15,237 bases of DNA from Planctomycetia bacterium (GCA_009926295.1 RFPF01000051.1:1-15237); one strand, 5' to 3'. Shown: positions 1 to 7,396, counted from the stretch's first letter. Numbers and translations are program-made. Notes: a model not told the origin generated them from the letters alone.

Positions 1-2
1 GG

Positions 3-878
3 ACGAGCGCAGCGGCGAATTTCGGCAGCAACGCGAGCATCCTGTTCAGCGGCACTGGTTCCACGCTGCTCGCCAAGGGGAATGTGGGCACCATCACCCA
101 GAACATCGGGATCGGGGCGACGAGCCTCGCCGCAGACTGCAAGGCTTACGTGGACACGGGCGGCTACTCGATGACGCTCGGCGGTGTGCTCGCCGACGCG
201 AACTATGGCGGCGGTCTCGTGAAGCAGGGGGCCGGAACACTCACGCTGACGGCAAATGAAACGTACACGCGAGACACGGTCGTGTCGGCCGGTACGCTCC
301 TGGTGAATGGCGGCCTCTACACGGGTACGGCCGCGGGCACCACGACGGTCGATGCCGGCGCCACGCTCGGCGGATCCGGTTCGATCGCGGGGAACGTCGT
401 GGTCAACGGCATCCTGTCGCCTGGCAACAGCCCCGGCGTGCTCACCGTGGCCAACCTCGTGCTCGGCGGCTCGAGTTCGACGGTTTTCGAAATCAATGGT
501 CTCACACGTGGCACCGATTACGACGGCATCACGCTCACGGGCACGTCGCTGCAGTACGGCGGGTCGCTGGCGCTGTCCTTCGGCCAGGTGCTGTCGACGG
601 GAACATCGACGTTCGATCTGTTCTCGTGGACCGGTTCGCCGACCATCACGGGTGCTCTGAGCGGCATCACGTCGACCGGGGTCTACGCTGGCACGTGGAC
701 GACGAGCGACAGTGGAGCCACCTGGGGCCTGGCCTACGATGCCAACACCACTCTGAGCTTCACGTCGAGCACAGGCGACATGGCGGTGGTCGTCGTGCCG
801 GAGCCGGCATCCATCGTGCTCGTCGCCCTCGGCGCGGGCGGCCTGCTCGTGGCCGCCCGGCGGCGGAAGCGGGCCTGA
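3..878 (+). CDS. PEP-CTERM surface protein with autotransporter-type beta-strand repeats (5' partial)
   Basis: The frame is open to the left window edge, so the start and signal peptide lie outside; about 291 residues are visible. The sequence is rich in Gly, Thr, Ser and Ala. It contains a classical passenger-associated repeat near 220-320 nt, reading LVKQGAGTLTLTANETYT followed by VSAGTLLVNG, and then GATLGGSGSIAGNVVVNG and SPGNSPGVLTV. These are typical of extracellular beta-helix proteins. The C-terminus carries a PEP-CTERM sorting signal: VPEPAS, a hydrophobic helix of about 17 residues, then an RRRKR tail. By family knowledge such proteins are exported and processed by an exosortase. 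The protein is probably a cell-surface or matrix structural protein; its ligand is unknown. The first in-frame GTG in the window (84) is not the true start, because coding-like sequence continues upstream of it. Confidence 0.85.
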   Translation, partial: TSAAANFGSNASILFSGTGSTLLAKGNVGTITQNIGIGATSLAADCKAYVDTGGYSMTLGGVLADANYGGGLVKQGAGTLTLTANETYTRDTVVSAGTLLVNGGLYTGTAAGTTTVDAGATLGGSGSIAGNVVVNGILSPGNSPGVLTVANLVLGGSSSTVFEINGLTRGTDYDGITLTGTSLQYGGSLALSFGQVLSTGTSTFDLFSWTGSPTITGALSGITSTGVYAGTWTTSDSGATWGLAYDANTTLSFTSSTGDMAVVVVPEPASIVLVALGAGGLLVAARRRKRA

Positions 879-886
879 TCGCCCGC
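869..886 (+). terminator. Possible weak hairpin over the stop codon of the PEP-CTERM gene
   Basis: GCGGGC (869-874) and GCCCGC (881-886) form a 6-bp GC stem with the 6-base loop CTGATC, which contains the TGA stop. No proper T-run follows, only a short TTT a few bases on. It could help end transcription before the transporter gene, but a stem this short is common by chance in GC-rich DNA. Confidence 0.2.
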
Positions 887-945
887 ATCGTTTCGACGTT
901 GGTTAGACTGTCGCCAGGGAGTCGCCCGGCGACGGGCTCAATCGC

Positions 946-2222
946 ATGGATCTCGCGACGATCTGCGTCTGGACGCTCGTGGCCGTCGTGCTCGCGAGCT
1001 GCGTCGCGAACGTGAATGTCGGCCTCGTGGCGATGTCGCTGGCCTGGATCATCGGCACGCTCGTCGCCCCGGCCTATGGCCACGCCTTCACCGCGAAGAC
1101 GGTGGCCGGCTGGTTCCCCGTCGATCTGTTCGTGACGCTCGCGGGCGTCACGCTCCTGTTCTCGATCGCCCGCGGCAACGGCACGCTCGGACTCGTGACG
1201 CGGGCGGCCGAGGTGGCCTGTCGGTCGCAGCCGCGGGCTCTCGCGCCGCTCTTTTTCGTGCTGGCGACGGCCGTGTCGGCGGCGGGGGCCGGGAACGTGC
1301 CCACCGCCGCGCTCCTGGCCGCTCCGGCGATGACAGCCGCGGTGCGGCTCGGGCTCTCGCCGCTGGTCATGATGCTGATGGTGGGGCACGGGGCCATCGC
1401 GGGCACGCTCTCACCGGTCAGCCCGATGGGCGTGATCGCCGCTGAAAAACTCGCCGACATGGGCCTTTCCGGCCACGCGGCCTACACGTTCGGCATGAAC
1501 CTGCTCGTGAATGCGCTGGTGGTGGCGGCGGGCTATCTCCTCCTCGGCGGCTGGAGGATCGAGAACGGGGCGGCGACGGCCGCCGGCGCCGCCGCGCCGG
1601 TGACGGGTGACCGTGATTGCCAGGACGGCCCCGGTGACTGGCGGCATGTGGCGACGCTCGCGGTTCTCGCGGCCCTCATCGTGGCTGCGGTCGTGTTCGG
1701 GGCCCACGTGGGGCTCGCGGCGGTGGCGGCGGCGACGGTGCTGCTGGTGGCCGGGGCGGGCGACGAGCGGCAGGCGCTGCGTGACATGCCGTGGGGCGTG
1801 ATCCTGATGGTGTGCGGGATGGGCGTGCTCGTGTCGCTCTGCGAGAAGACCGGGGCCCTCGGGATTTTCAGCCGCTGGATCGCCGCGTGTGCCACGCCCG
1901 GCACGCTCACGGCGTGGCTCGCCGGCCTCGCGTCGGCCGCCGACCCGGTCGCGATCGAGGTCTATCCACCCGAGGTCCGCCTGGAGAGCGCCCGCGACCG
2001 CCAGCAGGGGGGCAGGCGACCCCGGAGCAGATGCTGGCGGCCGCCACCGCGATCAACGTCGGCTCGAACATCGTCGACGTGTCGAGCGTCTCGACAATCG
2101 GGGCCCTGTGCGTAGCGGCGGTGCCGGACGAGACGACCCGTCGCACTCTCTACCTGCAGGGCCTTCTTTGGGGCCTCGCGATGACGGTGGTCGGCGCCGT
2201 CGCCTGCTGGGCCGTGCTCTGA
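946..2222 (+). pseudogene. MatC-like dicarboxylate carrier, frameshifted
   Basis: The N-terminal part (ATG at 946) is a polytopic membrane protein whose sequence fits the MatC N-terminal family: NVNVGLVAMSLAWIIGTL, then WFPVDLFVTLAGVTLLFSIA with NGTLGLV. MatC of rhizobia is a malonate/dicarboxylate carrier. The first frame is convincing to about 1930 and then runs to a stop at 2113-2115 through arginine-rich sequence with no family features. The family C-terminus resumes in the neighbouring frame, with TAINVGSNIVDVSSVSTIGA at about 2047-2106, and ends at TGA 2220-2222. One extra G in the G6 run at 2007-2012 would join the two frames. The loop normally rich in Ser/Thr (recalled as YSSTSGVV-like) is not visible between the halves, so the damage may be wider than one base. 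It could be a sequencing error at a homopolymer or a true pseudogene. It converges on the DUF1559 gene with 9 bases between. Confidence 0.75.
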
Positions 2223-2231
2223 GGTGGCCCG

Positions 2232-3251
2232 TCACGGCCCGCCGTTGGAGCGGAGCCCCATGTCGACGAGCACCTGTGTCGCGGTATCGTCCGTCAGGAA
2301 CAGCACCGAGCCGTCACAGAGCAGGAAATTGCAGCCATTGGAATGGAGGCTGTTGAAGAATTTTCCGTTGTAGCCGGTGTTGTTGAACACATTGAGGGCC
2401 ACGCTCGTGCTGACGCGGCCATAGCAGCGGCCCGCCCCCTCGACGCTGGATCCATCCGTGGAGCAGCCGTCGCCCACCCAGACCGCTGCAAAGCTCGCCT
2501 TGCGGTCACCGGGGCTCTGGGCCTCTGCCTGGCTCGTGGCGCCGGAACGCTCGCCGACGAGGAACGTCTTGCTGAGACCGTCGGTGATCTGTCGAAACGG
2601 CACCCCGAGCATGCCTTTGTCGGACGTGAAGTTCCCGTTCGACGGGACGTCGTCTGTGAAGGCCTGCCTGCCGAAGAGGACACCGCCTGGATCGGTCTTG
2701 TTCTGTGGGGCCGTGGTGCCCGTGCTGGCGACGTAGTTCGACGTGGGGAGAAATGTGCCCGACGATACGGCCAAGTGCACCACGGTCTTGCCAAAATCAG
2801 CGAGGTTGTTGCCGCTTCGCGTGACATCCGAGGCACATCGATACATGGACAGCGGCGTCAGCAGCGTCTGGGCCATGAGCGAGTTCGGAGTGTTCTTCAA
2901 CGTATACATCGCGCTGCTGAGCGTCACGAACGAGCCCGAGGTCGTGGCCTTGAACAGCTCGTTGTACATGTCAGTCTGCTCGGCGTAGGGCAGAATGAAG
3001 ACGCCCCAGCTCCAGCCCGGATCGTTGCCGCTGCAATGCTGGTGGCCGGCAGGGAGCCGCTTCTTCGCGCTTTCGTGGTTGTGGAACGCGACCCCGATCT
3101 GCTTGAGGTTGTTGGTGCAGGAGCTCCTCCGCGCCGATTCGCGGGCCGCCTGCACGGCCGGCAGCAGGAGTCCCACGAGCACGCCGATGATGGCGATCAC
3201 GACCAGGAGTTCCACGAGCGTGAAGCCTCGACGACCCGAACGGCGGTGCAT
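2232..3251 (-). CDS. DUF1559 prepilin-like protein
   Basis: This 339-residue protein starts with a type IV prepilin/pseudopilin leader: basic residues (MHRRSGRRG), a predicted cleavage G9-F10, Glu14 at the +5 position, then a hydrophobic helix to about residue 33. The next segment, PAVQAARESARRSSCTNNLK at 31-50, is the hallmark start of the DUF1559 domain (SBP_bac_10). The C-terminus has the matching H303...CDGSV motif with DG at 313-314. The family is greatly expanded in Planctomycetes. Its members are thought to be membrane-tethered, pilin-like proteins of unknown function. A strong ribosome site (GGGAGG, 5 bases before the ATG) fixes the start. An operator-like palindrome lies about 50 bases upstream (3301-3310). 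It is the last gene of a minus-strand block that includes a hydrolase and an esterase, but the 144-base gap and the operator suggest its own promoter. Confidence 0.95.
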   Translation of the reverse strand: MHRRSGRRGFTLVELLVVIAIIGVLVGLLLPAVQAARESARRSSCTNNLKQIGVAFHNHESAKKRLPAGHQHCSGNDPGWSWGVFILPYAEQTDMYNELFKATTSGSFVTLSSAMYTLKNTPNSLMAQTLLTPLSMYRCASDVTRSGNNLADFGKTVVHLAVSSGTFLPTSNYVASTGTTAPQNKTDPGGVLFGRQAFTDDVPSNGNFTSDKGMLGVPFRQITDGLSKTFLVGERSGATSQAEAQSPGDRKASFAAVWVGDGCSTDGSSVEGAGRCYGRVSTSVALNVFNNTGYNGKFFNSLHSNGCNFLLCDGSVLFLTDDTATQVLVDMGLRSNGGP

Positions 3252-3300
3252 GAACCCTCCCCGAAGCGAACGCAGGATGCGAAAACAGCCCCCGCAGAGC

Positions 3301-3310
3301 GTGTATACAA
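3301..3310. promoter_or_regulatory. Operator-like palindrome upstream of the DUF1559 gene (TTGTATACAC on the minus strand)
   Basis: Read on the coding strand of the DUF1559 gene, the site is GTTGTATACACG with a perfect GTATAC core. It lies 50 bases before the ATG, in the gap after the esterase gene. Nearly the same site (TTGTATACGA) stands before the GntR-family gene at 6607-6616. FCD-type GntR regulators are known to bind short palindromes of the form TnGTnnnACnA; MatR of rhizobia is recalled to use a TTGTATAC-type site. Assignment to this regulator is inference from position and sequence. Confidence 0.5.
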
Positions 3311-3395
3311 CTCCAACGGGCGCAGTATAGGCCTCCGCAGCACCCGGCGAAATCCCCGGTTCGCGGATTTCGCCGCTCGGCCGCTGCCCGCAGGC

Positions 3396-4325
3396 TCAGG
3401 GCCCCCGGAGGTGCTTGTCGAGGAACGTGAACACCGCCGTCTTCACGTCGAATGGCTCGTAGTCGAGGTCGAACGTGTGCGGGGCGTCGGGAATCAGGAT
3501 CAGCTCGTGTTCGACGCCGCCGGCTTCGAGGGCCTTGGCGAACGTCTCGCTCTGGCTCACGTTCACCGTTTCGTCGCCGGTGCCATGGACGAGGAGGATG
3601 GGGGCGTCGCCCTTCGTGCAGTAGCTCGTCGGCGAGGCCTTCCTGTAGACCTCAGGATCCTCCTCGCGCGTCTTGAGAAACATCTTCATGTCGTGGTGGT
3701 TGAGCAGATCGACGGCCCCGTAGAGGTCGACCGCGCACCGCGCGCGGGTCGACACGCTCCCGTCGCCGTCCGGGGGCTCGAGGCCGTCTTCGGGGCCCGT
3801 GACGGCGAGCATCGACGCGAGGTTTCCGCCCGCGGAGCAGCCGATGGCCCCGATGCGGTCGGGGTCGACCCCGAGCCGGTCGGCGTTCTGGCGGAGCCAG
3901 CGGACGGCCGTCTTCGCGTCGTAGAGGCTCTGGGGCCAGGTCGGTGACTTCACGGCCTTGTTCCAGAGCCTGTAGTCGATGCTCATGCCGACGTAGCCCC
4001 GGCGGGCGAGATTCGAGCCGATGTTGATCTCGCGCCGCCGATCCTTGTCGCCGTCGTTGAAGCCGCCGCCGTGGATGATGATCACGGCGGGCAGTTTTTT
4101 GCCCTCGGGCATCTCCTTGGGGAAGTAGAGATCGGCCTTCTGCCTGCGGTCGGGCGGGAGGTAGGCCACGTCGCGCTCCACGCGGATGTCCTCGGGAAAC
4201 ACGACCACCCGCTCCTTCTTCGCCGCTTTCGTATCCTCCCCGGCACTGGCCGCGGCCATCCCGAACAAACCGCAGGCAACCGCGAATCCGAGCAGGCATT
4301 GCAGGGGGCTGAAGCGAGGGATCAT
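3396..4325 (-). CDS. Secreted alpha/beta-hydrolase, acetyl-esterase/lipase-like
   Basis: This 309-residue protein has a signal peptide of about 28 residues, with a hydrophobic stretch and a likely cleavage after AAASA. The hydrolase fold shows all expected parts: oxyanion HGGG at 85-88, nucleophile Ser164 in GCSAG, acid Asp251 in HGTGDE, and base His283 in APHTF. The HGGG motif and overall length fit BD-FAE/acetylxylan-esterase-like or hormone-sensitive-lipase-like enzymes, which in planctomycetes often deacetylate plant or algal polysaccharides; the substrate cannot be read from the sequence. The chosen ATG at 4325-4323 overlaps the stop of the upstream glycoside hydrolase as ATGA. This indicates translational coupling and shared function. 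The reading frame stays open upstream of this ATG, but that extension is an out-of-frame shadow of the hydrolase gene and is not protein-like. Confidence 0.9.
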   Translation of the reverse strand: MIPRFSPLQCLLGFAVACGLFGMAAASAGEDTKAAKKERVVVFPEDIRVERDVAYLPPDRRQKADLYFPKEMPEGKKLPAVIIIHGGGFNDGDKDRRREINIGSNLARRGYVGMSIDYRLWNKAVKSPTWPQSLYDAKTAVRWLRQNADRLGVDPDRIGAIGCSAGGNLASMLAVTGPEDGLEPPDGDGSVSTRARCAVDLYGAVDLLNHHDMKMFLKTREEDPEVYRKASPTSYCTKGDAPILLVHGTGDETVNVSQSETFAKALEAGGVEHELILIPDAPHTFDLDYEPFDVKTAVFTFLDKHLRGP

Positions 4326-5746
4326 CGAAGAGCCTCCGGGGCGTCGGACGAGGGACGGGTGTCGAGCCAGGAGATGATGCCGTAAACGCGCTCGTTGAAG
4401 GGCCGCATTTCGTCGAGCAGGGGCTGCCAGGGCTCGTAGCGGGCAGTCACGATCCCCTTGTTGGAATCGCGGTTCGAAGGATCGACTTTCTTGTCGTCGG
4501 GATCGTTGTCGGCGTAGCGATGCCAGTGCCAGCCCACACAGTGCCGCGATTCGAGCAGCCCGAGGGCGAAGTTTTGGTAGAAGCGGCCACGGTTCTGCTG
4601 CGTCTTCACGAGCCACCCGGCGCCGCCCGTGTTGCCCATGCCGCTGTCGGCCCCCTTGGCGTAGTGTTCGGTCACCATGAACGGCTTCTTCGCCTGGCCG
4701 GCCCACATCGCCATCTGCTCGCGGTCTGGCGTCCAGGCCCTGTAGTAGTTGACCGAGACGATGTCGCAGTGCCGGCCGGCCGCCCGGTAGACCTCGGGCA
4801 GGTCGAACACGGGCTCGTGGAGCCGAACTCCCAGGAAAAGATGGTTGGGGTCGTGCTCCCGGATCGCGGCGGCGACGGTGCCGAGATAGGTGTCCATCGC
4901 GTGCTCGAGAAAGGCGCCGCGATCGGAGTCGGTGATCGCTCCGCCGGATTCGCCATTCCGCCGCGCCGCGAGCCAGGCTTTCGCCGCCCGATGCCCCGGG
5001 TCCGACTCGGGAAGCCCGAGATAGTTTTCCAGCAATTTCAGGCTCCACGGCATCTCGTTGTCGGAGAAGTGGCCGAGCAGCCAGGGGTCGTCCTTGCCCG
5101 CGGCGAGCTGCCGGGCGTGCTCGCGGCAGAACGCCGGGAACTCCGGATCGAAGATGAACGGGCAGTCGTTGGGATAGCCCACGTGGCCGGCCTGCATGAA
5201 CGTGCCGCCGCGCTTCTTGCCGTAGCTCGACATGAAGCTCCAGAGACGGCAGGTGGCGAGTGGGGGCTCCACGCGGGCGAGTGATTCATGGTCGGACCAG
5301 GCACCGGTCGTGTTGAATCCCGATTCGCGGAGGAGACGCGACGTCGTCGTCGCCCAGCCGCCGATGTCGAAGAACTTTTTCTCCAGCGCCGTTCGTCCGC
5401 CCTTCGTCGGCACGGTCGCCACCGAGTTCATTCCGCGGCTGATGAACCGCCCACCGTCGGGATCGACGAGCCACCAGCGGTCCCCGATTTTCTCCACGCG
5501 GAAGAACCCCGTCGCCTGCTCGGTCGCCGGGGCAAGTCCGCCGAACCGGTCGAGCGAAGCGTCGATCGGCAGCACGGGCAGGTCGGCGAGCGTGCGTGTA
5601 GGCCTGGCGACGAACGGCCTTCCCGGCTTCGGGGCCGCTTCGACCGGCTCCGTCGACCGCGCCGGGGCGGCGACGACGGCCGCGAGGATCGTCGCCCCGG
5701 CCCATCGGCCGGCCGCCCGCAGCAGGATCGGAACACGCCGTGTCAC
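4322..5746 (-). CDS. Secreted glycoside hydrolase, clan GH-A-like (agarase-like)
   Basis: This 474-residue protein begins at GTG 5746-5744, supported by a strong GGAGG about 9 bases upstream. Residues 1-31 form a signal peptide (basic start, hydrophobic core, APARS). The domain shows features of TIM-barrel retaining hydrolases: WWLVDPDGGRFISRGMNSV at 91-109, a probable acid/base pair Asn230-Glu231 in FSDNEMPW, a probable nucleophile Glu360 in FMVTEHYAK, and aromatic sugar-platform residues in VGWHWHRYAD at 404-413. The arrangement resembles planctomycete proteins often named agarase or beta-galactosidase-like. I cannot give a CAZy family with certainty. It is co-transcribed with the downstream esterase (ATGA overlap) and lies 26 bases after the GntR regulator, so a substrate-responsive polysaccharide operon is likely. 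Confidence 0.82.
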   Translation of the reverse strand: MTRRVPILLRAAGRWAGATILAAVVAAPARSTEPVEAAPKPGRPFVARPTRTLADLPVLPIDASLDRFGGLAPATEQATGFFRVEKIGDRWWLVDPDGGRFISRGMNSVATVPTKGGRTALEKKFFDIGGWATTTSRLLRESGFNTTGAWSDHESLARVEPPLATCRLWSFMSSYGKKRGGTFMQAGHVGYPNDCPFIFDPEFPAFCREHARQLAAGKDDPWLLGHFSDNEMPWSLKLLENYLGLPESDPGHRAAKAWLAARRNGESGGAITDSDRGAFLEHAMDTYLGTVAAAIREHDPNHLFLGVRLHEPVFDLPEVYRAAGRHCDIVSVNYYRAWTPDREQMAMWAGQAKKPFMVTEHYAKGADSGMGNTGGAGWLVKTQQNRGRFYQNFALGLLESRHCVGWHWHRYADNDPDDKKVDPSNRDSNKGIVTARYEPWQPLLDEMRPFNERVYGIISWLDTRPSSDAPEALR

Positions 5747-5772
5747 GCTCGTATCCTCCGCCGGCCTGGCGG

Positions 5773-6579
5773 CTAGCCGCGCGTCCGCTTGCCGGCACGC
5801 CGCTTGGGCGCCGGTCGCTTCACGGGCGAGCCGGCCTGGTGCAGCAGGGCGAGCGATGCCACGAGGTCGCCGTAGCGCTCACCCTGCACGATGACGTGGT
5901 CTCGCAGCCGTTTGGCAGCGAGTTCGCCATCGGCCGCGATCAGGGCGGCAACGATCCCCTCGTGCTCGGAAAACGAATTCCCGAGGCGGTTTCGCATCCG
6001 GAGCTGGAGCCTCCGGAAGGGCCGCAGTCTGCGCTGGAGAGCCGTCGCCTGCTCGACGAGGAACGCGTTGTGGCTGCATTCGTAGATGAGCCTGTGGAAG
6101 TCCTCGTTGTGGGCGAAGTATTCCTCGACCCCGCCGGAGTCGCGGGCCGTCTGGCAACGCTGGTGGACGGTGGCGAGTTTGCGGTGCTCCGCTTCGGTCA
6201 TGCGGCGGGCTGCCAGTCGGCCGCACATCGCCTCGAGTTCGGCCATCACCTCGAACATCTCACAGAGCCTGTGCGGGCTCATCTCCGCCACCACGGCACC
6301 TCGGCGCGGCCGCAGGTCGATCAGCCCGGAGGAACTGAGCTGGATGAGCGTCTCCCGAATGGGCGTGCGAGACACGCCGAACTCCCCGGCGAGCGCCACC
6401 TCGTCGAGGCGGGTTCCGGGGGCATAGGTGCCGTCGACGATCCGCTCTTCGAGCAGTTCGCGTACGGCGTGGGAGCGTTTGGGTGCCGTGCGGGATTTGG
6501 GCAAGGAAGCGGGCTCCGGATGCGGGAGAACACCACCCTCAGGATACAGCCGGATGTGTGGTGCAAAAGCCGGAATCAT
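5773..6579 (-). CDS. GntR-family transcriptional regulator, FCD subfamily
   Basis: This is a 268-residue regulator when started at ATG 6579. A 30-40 residue leader precedes a winged helix (AVRELLEERIVDGTYAPG, then LAGEFGVSRTPIRETLIQL and LIDLRPRRGAVV), which is the GntR DNA-binding domain. A helical FCD effector domain follows, with likely metal/ligand residues in NEDFHRLIYE, SEHEGIVAAL and RLRDHV. The tail is very basic (KRPAPKRRAGKR), which is unusual and may add DNA affinity. A GTG at 6633 would extend the protein by 18 residues, but it has no ribosome site and would place the palindromic operator (6607-6616) inside the gene; the ATG at 6579 is therefore preferred. It heads the hydrolase-esterase block and is probably its sugar- or acid-responsive regulator and self-regulator. 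Effector unknown. Confidence 0.9.
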   Translation of the reverse strand: MIPAFAPHIRLYPEGGVLPHPEPASLPKSRTAPKRSHAVRELLEERIVDGTYAPGTRLDEVALAGEFGVSRTPIRETLIQLSSSGLIDLRPRRGAVVAEMSPHRLCEMFEVMAELEAMCGRLAARRMTEAEHRKLATVHQRCQTARDSGGVEEYFAHNEDFHRLIYECSHNAFLVEQATALQRRLRPFRRLQLRMRNRLGNSFSEHEGIVAALIAADGELAAKRLRDHVIVQGERYGDLVASLALLHQAGSPVKRPAPKRRAGKRTRG

Positions 6580-6606
6580 GAACAGCCCCGTGGACGACAC
6601 CTCGAA

Positions 6607-6616
6607 TTGTATACGA
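6607..6616. promoter_or_regulatory. Operator-like palindrome upstream of the GntR gene (TTGTATACGA)
   Basis: The core GTATAC is set in AATTGTATACGAAA, about 28 bases before the preferred ATG of the regulator. It matches the site before DUF1559 over TTGTATAC plus the following purine-rich edge. The AT-rich patch stands out in GC-rich surroundings. This position fits autoregulation of the gntR-hydrolase-esterase operon. Confidence 0.5.
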
Positions 6617-6752
6617 AACGGATCGGTGCGCACACGGACAGGCCCCGGCGGTGGCGGCAGGTTCGGGTGGCGGGGTGGAAATGAACTTCGTCATGCGCCG
6701 TGCGTAGAGACGTCAGCCCTGGGCTGGTCACAACCACGAGGAGGACTTCGGC

Positions 6753-6833
6753 ATGGACGCGCACTTCAACGAGTATCTGGCGGCGGTGGCAGCGATGGCC
6801 GATCTCTACGGCGCCGGATCCAGCGACGACTGA
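6753..6833 (+). CDS. Small acidic ORF, 26 residues, unknown
   Basis: ATG 6753 to TGA 6831-6833 encodes 26 residues (MDAHFNEYLAAVAAMADLYG, then AGSSDD). It is preceded by a very good ribosome site, GAGGAGGA at 6739-6746, with 6 bases of spacing. The peptide is predicted helical and amphipathic, with Asp/Glu at the ends and no membrane segment. I recognise no family. It lies between the GntR regulator (divergent) and another small plus-strand gene 121 bases downstream. The main support is the ribosome site; the ORF is short enough to arise by chance. Confidence 0.35.
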   Translation: MDAHFNEYLAAVAAMADLYGAGSSDD

Positions 6834-6954
6834 CGCTCGCCCCGACGCCGACGAATTTCCGCACATCGTCGTGTGTGTCGACGATACACTGTGGGCCAAC
6901 GACAGCGGCCGGGCGTTAAGCCGGTCAGGTAGTCGATGTCCTTGCGAAGGTTCC

Positions 6955-7206
6955 ATGAGCGCGATCATCCTGCTCATTCTCACGACGCTGGCGGCGGTTT
7001 CTCCCGTGTGTGGAGCGTGCGGGGCCGGGGTGGTCGCCACGGCCATGGACCTGGCCCTGGTGCTCCACACCTACGAGTGCAAACTCCGGGTGGACGGCAG
7101 GATCACCACGACCCAGGTCAAGGCCTCGGATGCCGGCCAGGCCAAGAAACTGGCCCAGCAGCAGTTTCCCAAGGCAACGGTGCTCGGCGTGAAGAGGCTC
7201 GACTGA
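6955..7206 (+). CDS. Small protein with hydrophobic N-terminus, unknown function
   Basis: The 83-residue ORF starts at ATG 6955 with GAAGG about 5 bases before it. Residues 1-18 (MSAIILLILTTLAAVSPV) form a membrane or signal segment, then CGACGAG, and a second hydrophobic stretch MDLALVLH at 31-38. The C-terminal 45 residues are soluble and look like a small folded domain: HTYECKLRVDGRITTTQVKA, then AKKLAQQQFPKATVLGVKRL. This pattern (YEC.. strand, TT.V strand, A..LA..QF helix, VLGVKR strand) resembles small beta-beta-alpha-beta proteins I have seen annotated only as hypothetical. A shorter start at ATG 7045 would give just the soluble domain (MDLALVLHTYEC...), but has a poorer ribosome site. 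Function not assigned. Confidence 0.6.
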   Translation: MSAIILLILTTLAAVSPVCGACGAGVVATAMDLALVLHTYECKLRVDGRITTTQVKASDAGQAKKLAQQQFPKATVLGVKRLD

Positions 7207-7217
7207 CCGGCGATCGC

Positions 7218-7396
7218 CTCCTCGAAGGAGCAACGGCAACGGCGACGAAACGGATCATCGCTCATCGTTTGCCGGGGAAATGAAGCGTCGTCGTATCACG
7301 AAGGTGGCCATGGCCGGTCGCGTGAAGACGAGTCGGGCCGCCCTGGATCGCCTGCCTGCGCTCACCTTCGAAGCTTCGGCAGGCCGAATGGCGTGA
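7218..7396 (+). pseudogene. Decayed XRE-type HTH antitoxin fragment
   Basis: Two adjacent frames give consecutive pieces of one recognisable family. Frame one (7218-7283) reads LLEGATATATKRIIAHRLPG and stops. Frame two (ATG 7280) reads MKRRRITKVAMAGRVKTSRA and then ALDRL to 7354. Joined, they resemble the small XRE/HigA-like antitoxins with ATATKRVIA..., S/T-K-x-x-MA-x-R-M-x-TSRAALDRLLD. A missing base in the G4 run at 7274-7277 would explain the frame change. After ALDRL the expected LDP...SVTL continuation is lost, and the frame ends at TGA 7394-7396 inside the end of the convergent membrane-protein gene. No toxin gene is seen next to it. The family match is from memory of the pattern, not a search. 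Confidence 0.45.
7350..7384. terminator. Inverted repeat between convergent genes
   Basis: GCCTGCC (7350-7356) and GGCAGGC (7378-7384) can form a 7-bp stem. Its interior includes the self-complementary CGAAGCTTCG (7368-7377). The stem covers the stop codon of the four-helix membrane protein. There is no T-run on either strand, so a terminator role is only possible. The repeat begins exactly where the antitoxin-like similarity stops, so it may instead mark an old breakpoint. Confidence 0.25.

Noticed and set aside
2902..2907. A third GTATAC within the DUF1559 coding region
   Set aside because: It lies inside a coding sequence, lacks the TTG flank and is expected by chance.
2343..3947. A 534-codon plus-strand open frame across the DUF1559 and esterase genes
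   Set aside because: It runs antisense to two well-supported genes and shows only Arg/Ala/Glu/Val-rich shadow sequence.
4326..5048. N-terminal extension of the esterase frame
   Set aside because: It is an out-of-frame shadow of the glycoside hydrolase gene; the signal peptide at ATG 4325 and the ATGA overlap mark the real start.
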